NCBI RefSeq assembly: GCF_900583165.1
Contig: NZ_UTKY01000010.1
Coordinates: 1 to 64,000, forward strand
Length of the DNA stretch: 64,000 nt
Direction: 5' to 3'
Origin: Pseudomonas viridiflava
GTDB taxonomy: Bacteria > Pseudomonadota > Gammaproteobacteria > Pseudomonadales > Pseudomonadaceae
Part shown: positions 62,317-64,000 of the stretch, piece by piece
Layout: each line of letters begins with the position of its first letter
How positions within the stretch are numbered: the stretch's first letter is position 1
Notes under the pieces: model-generated
The model's input: the letters and a program-made list of their open reading frames with translations, nothing else
What the model was told of the DNA's origin: nothing
Databases searched by the model: none
Position numbers and translations under genes: made by a program

Positions 62317-63246
62317 ATGACTATCTTGGTAATCGCTGAACACGACAACAAGGTCGTGGCCCCGGCCACCCTGAACACCGTGGCTGCTGCCGCTAAAATC
62401 GGTGGCGATATTCACGTGCTGGTAGCAGGCCAAGGCGCAGGCGCCGTGGCTGAAGCCGCTGCGAAAATCGCTGGCGTGAGCAAAGTACTGCTGGCCGATA
62501 ACGCCGCGTACGCGCATCAGTTGCCGGAAAACGTCGCCCCGCTCGTTGCAGAGCTGGGTGCTGGCTACAGCCACATCCTGGCTGCCGCCACTTCCAATGG
62601 CAAAAACATCCTGCCACGCGTTGCCGCGCAGCTGGACGTTGACCAGATCTCCGAGATCGTTTCGGTAGAAAGCGCCGATACCTTCAAGCGCCCGATCTAC
62701 GCCGGTAACGCCATTGCCACCGTGCAATCGACTGCTTCGGTAAAAGTCATCACCGTGCGTGCCACCGGTTTCGACCCGGTAGCCGCTGAAGGGGGGTCGG
62801 CAGCCGTTGAAGCCGTTGCAGCCGCTCACGATGCTGGCACTTCCAGCTTTGTTGGCGAAGAGCTGGCCAAGTCCGATCGCCCTGAGCTGACCGCTGCCAA
62901 GATCGTCGTTTCCGGCGGCCGTGGCATGCAGAACGGTGACAACTTCAAGCACCTGTACGCCCTGGCCGACAAGCTGGGCGCTGCGGTCGGCGCTTCCCGC
63001 GCGGCCGTCGACGCAGGTTTCGTACCCAACGACATGCAGGTCGGCCAGACCGGCAAAATCGTTGCACCACAGCTGTACATCGCCGTCGGTATCTCCGGCG
63101 CGATCCAGCATTTGGCCGGTATGAAAGACTCCAAAGTGATCGTTGCGATCAACAAGGACGAAGAAGCGCCAATCTTCCAGGTGGCTGATTACGGCCTGGT
63201 GGCGGACTTGTTCGAAGCCGTACCTGAGTTGGAGAAGCTGGTCTAA
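62317..63246 (+). CDS. etfA: electron transfer flavoprotein alpha subunit
   Basis: A 309-residue ETF alpha subunit. FAD domain in the C-terminal half: [52 protein letters not shown]. Starts 2 bp after etfB; AAGG overlaps the end of etfB. Passes electrons to ETF-quinone oxidoreductase. Confidence 0.96.
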   Translation: MTILVIAEHDNKVVAPATLNTVAAAAKIGGDIHVLVAGQGAGAVAEAAAKIAGVSKVLLADNAAYAHQLPENVAPLVAELGAGYSHILAAATSNGKNILPRVAAQLDVDQISEIVSVESADTFKRPIYAGNAIATVQSTASVKVITVRATGFDPVAAEGGSAAVEAVAAAHDAGTSSFVGEELAKSDRPELTAAKIVVSGGRGMQNGDNFKHLYALADKLGAAVGASRAAVDAGFVPNDMQVGQTGKIVAPQLYIAVGISGAIQHLAGMKDSKVIVAINKDEEAPIFQVADYGLVADLFEAVPELEKLV

Positions 63247-63267
63247 TCCAGCCGCTTCACTTATAAA

Positions 63268-63298
63268 GAGCCCGGTCCTTGTGACCGGGTTTTTTTTT
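63268..63298 (+). terminator. intrinsic terminator after etfA
   Basis: AGCCCGGTCCTTGTGACCGGGT and a run of nine T. Ends the etfBA transcript. Confidence 0.93.
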
Positions 63299-63319
63299 GC
63301 CGTTGCAGGAGTGAGTGTC

Positions 63320-64000
63320 ATGGAATTGCGCCGTTGGACTGTATTGCTGGGCCTCACCTTGCTGCCAAGCCTGGCCCTGGCCGCTGGCAAATGCGAGCGC
63401 CTGGTGATCACCGGCAGCCCGGACGCACCGCCCTTGCTTTGGCGCGACCCGCAAGACCCCACGCACCTGATCGGCGCCACCGCCGATGTGTTGCAACAAG
63501 TGGGTAAGGAGCTGGGCCTGAAAGTCGACCTGCTCTACGGCGGCAAGCGTTCCCTGGCCCTGGACGAAGTGCGCAGCGGGCGCATGGACATCCTCGCCGA
63601 CGCGCCGCTGAACCTCGGCGAGCTAGAAACCCTCGACTACATCCACCCGGCCTTGGTGCAGACCGACTACCTGGTGTGGACGCGCAAGGATTCAACCCTG
63701 GCCTATACCACCGCCGCCGACCTGCACGGTCATACAGGCGCTGTCTCTGAACGTGCGCGTTTGAGCGCAAACTTTGAGACTTTCGCCAGCCAACAGCTCA
63801 CCTTGCAACGTTTACCCAACCTAACGCCGGCGTTCCAGAAACTGCTGCTGGGAGAAGTGGACTACGTGCTCGCCGGGCGTTACTCCGGCATGGCCATGGC
63901 GCAAACCCTGGGCATGAGCAATGACCTGCTCGCACGGGAAGTGCCCATTGATCAACCGGGCCTGTACCTGGCGATTTCTCACAACTCCGCCTGCAATGAC
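63320..64000 (+). CDS. periplasmic substrate-binding protein, SBP_bac_3-like (partial)
   Basis: The first 227 codons of a protein, open to the window edge. Signal peptide (LLGLTLLPSLALAAG, cut about residue 22). The mature part looks like an ABC-type amino-acid-binding fold: GATADVLQQVGKELGLKV, RSGRMDILADAPL, LLLGEVDYVLAGRYSG. AGGAG before ATG. The ligand is unknown and there is no visible transporter partner yet. The frame is cut by the window end. Confidence 0.85.
   Translation, partial: MELRRWTVLLGLTLLPSLALAAGKCERLVITGSPDAPPLLWRDPQDPTHLIGATADVLQQVGKELGLKVDLLYGGKRSLALDEVRSGRMDILADAPLNLGELETLDYIHPALVQTDYLVWTRKDSTLAYTTAADLHGHTGAVSERARLSANFETFASQQLTLQRLPNLTPAFQKLLLGEVDYVLAGRYSGMAMAQTLGMSNDLLAREVPIDQPGLYLAISHNSACND

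Overview
The window looks like a chromosome segment from a Pseudomonas of the fluorescens group. The evidence is the GC-rich coding style, the gacA-uvrC-pgsA-tRNA-Gly order with a TTG-started gacA, the many REP/REPIN repeats (GTGGGAGGGGGCTTGCCCCC and GTAGGAGCGAGCTTGCTCGC types), and small Pseudomonas families such as DUF1652 and DUF4349 lipoproteins. About 58 protein genes, one tRNA, several hairpins and terminators and six REPINs can be supported. Both ends are cut inside genes.

Layout. 0-3.5 kb: the N-terminal part of a large protein of unknown function, a DUF1615 and a DUF4349 lipoprotein, and a PaaI-like thioesterase. 3.6-7.3 kb: a ketone-body type CoA-transferase/thiolase operon with a divergent LysR regulator. 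7.3-16.4 kb: a small hypothetical, a sirtuin, a CBS-domain protein, topoisomerase III, an MHS-type transporter, a GMC oxidoreductase whose C-terminal tail is encoded by a REP arm, and a LysR regulator. 16.4-19.5 kb: a cupin regulator, a glutamine-synthetase-like (gamma-glutamylpolyamine type) enzyme and a DNA alkylation repair protein in one operon. 19.6-23.9 kb: a 1434-residue DUF6543-type (dermonecrotic toxin-like) protein with no visible partner. 24-28.6 kb: an RcnB-like protein, an MFS pump, a DUF1652 protein, a three-PAS LuxR regulator, an FKBP isomerase and a GNAT. 28.6-32.6 kb: mgtA behind a structured leader, followed by mgtC. 32.9-37.7 kb: a BvgA/BvgS-like phosphorelay plus a degenerate receiver. 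37.7-40.9 kb: an aldo-keto reductase, then a DAHP synthase preceded by an unusual two-stage leader, then a GNAT. 40.9-45.4 kb: two phage-type regulators, gacA, uvrC, pgsA, tRNA-Gly(GCC) and an integrase remnant. 45.3-52.7 kb: a complete FecI/FecR/TonB-receptor/ABC iron-siderophore system with two Fur-box-like sites. 53.0-61.5 kb: a divergent IclR-controlled dicarboxylate-type beta-oxidation cluster. 61.5-64 kb: etfBA and the start of a periplasmic solute-binding protein.

The most interesting discovery is upstream of the DAHP synthase, the first enzyme of aromatic amino acid synthesis. A 44-codon small ORF ends in a run with seven aromatic residues out of ten (F Y F G Y W F S H W, mostly U-ending codons). 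It is followed by a perfect 13-bp GC-rich intrinsic terminator, and then by a second 50-codon ORF with four Tyr among its first nine residues. That second ORF stops just before a hairpin that abuts the Shine-Dalgarno of the enzyme gene. This reads as a tandem attenuator: a transcriptional stage followed by a possible translational stage. Neither ORF is long enough to be called by a usual length cut-off.

Second in interest is the 53-61.5 kb cluster. PaaF-, PaaH- and PaaJ-like enzymes, an acyl-CoA dehydrogenase, a type III CoA-transferase and an AAHS-type transporter together form a complete route for a short dicarboxylate such as adipate. A pair of near-identical 17-bp palindromes in the shared promoter region probably forms the IclR operator.
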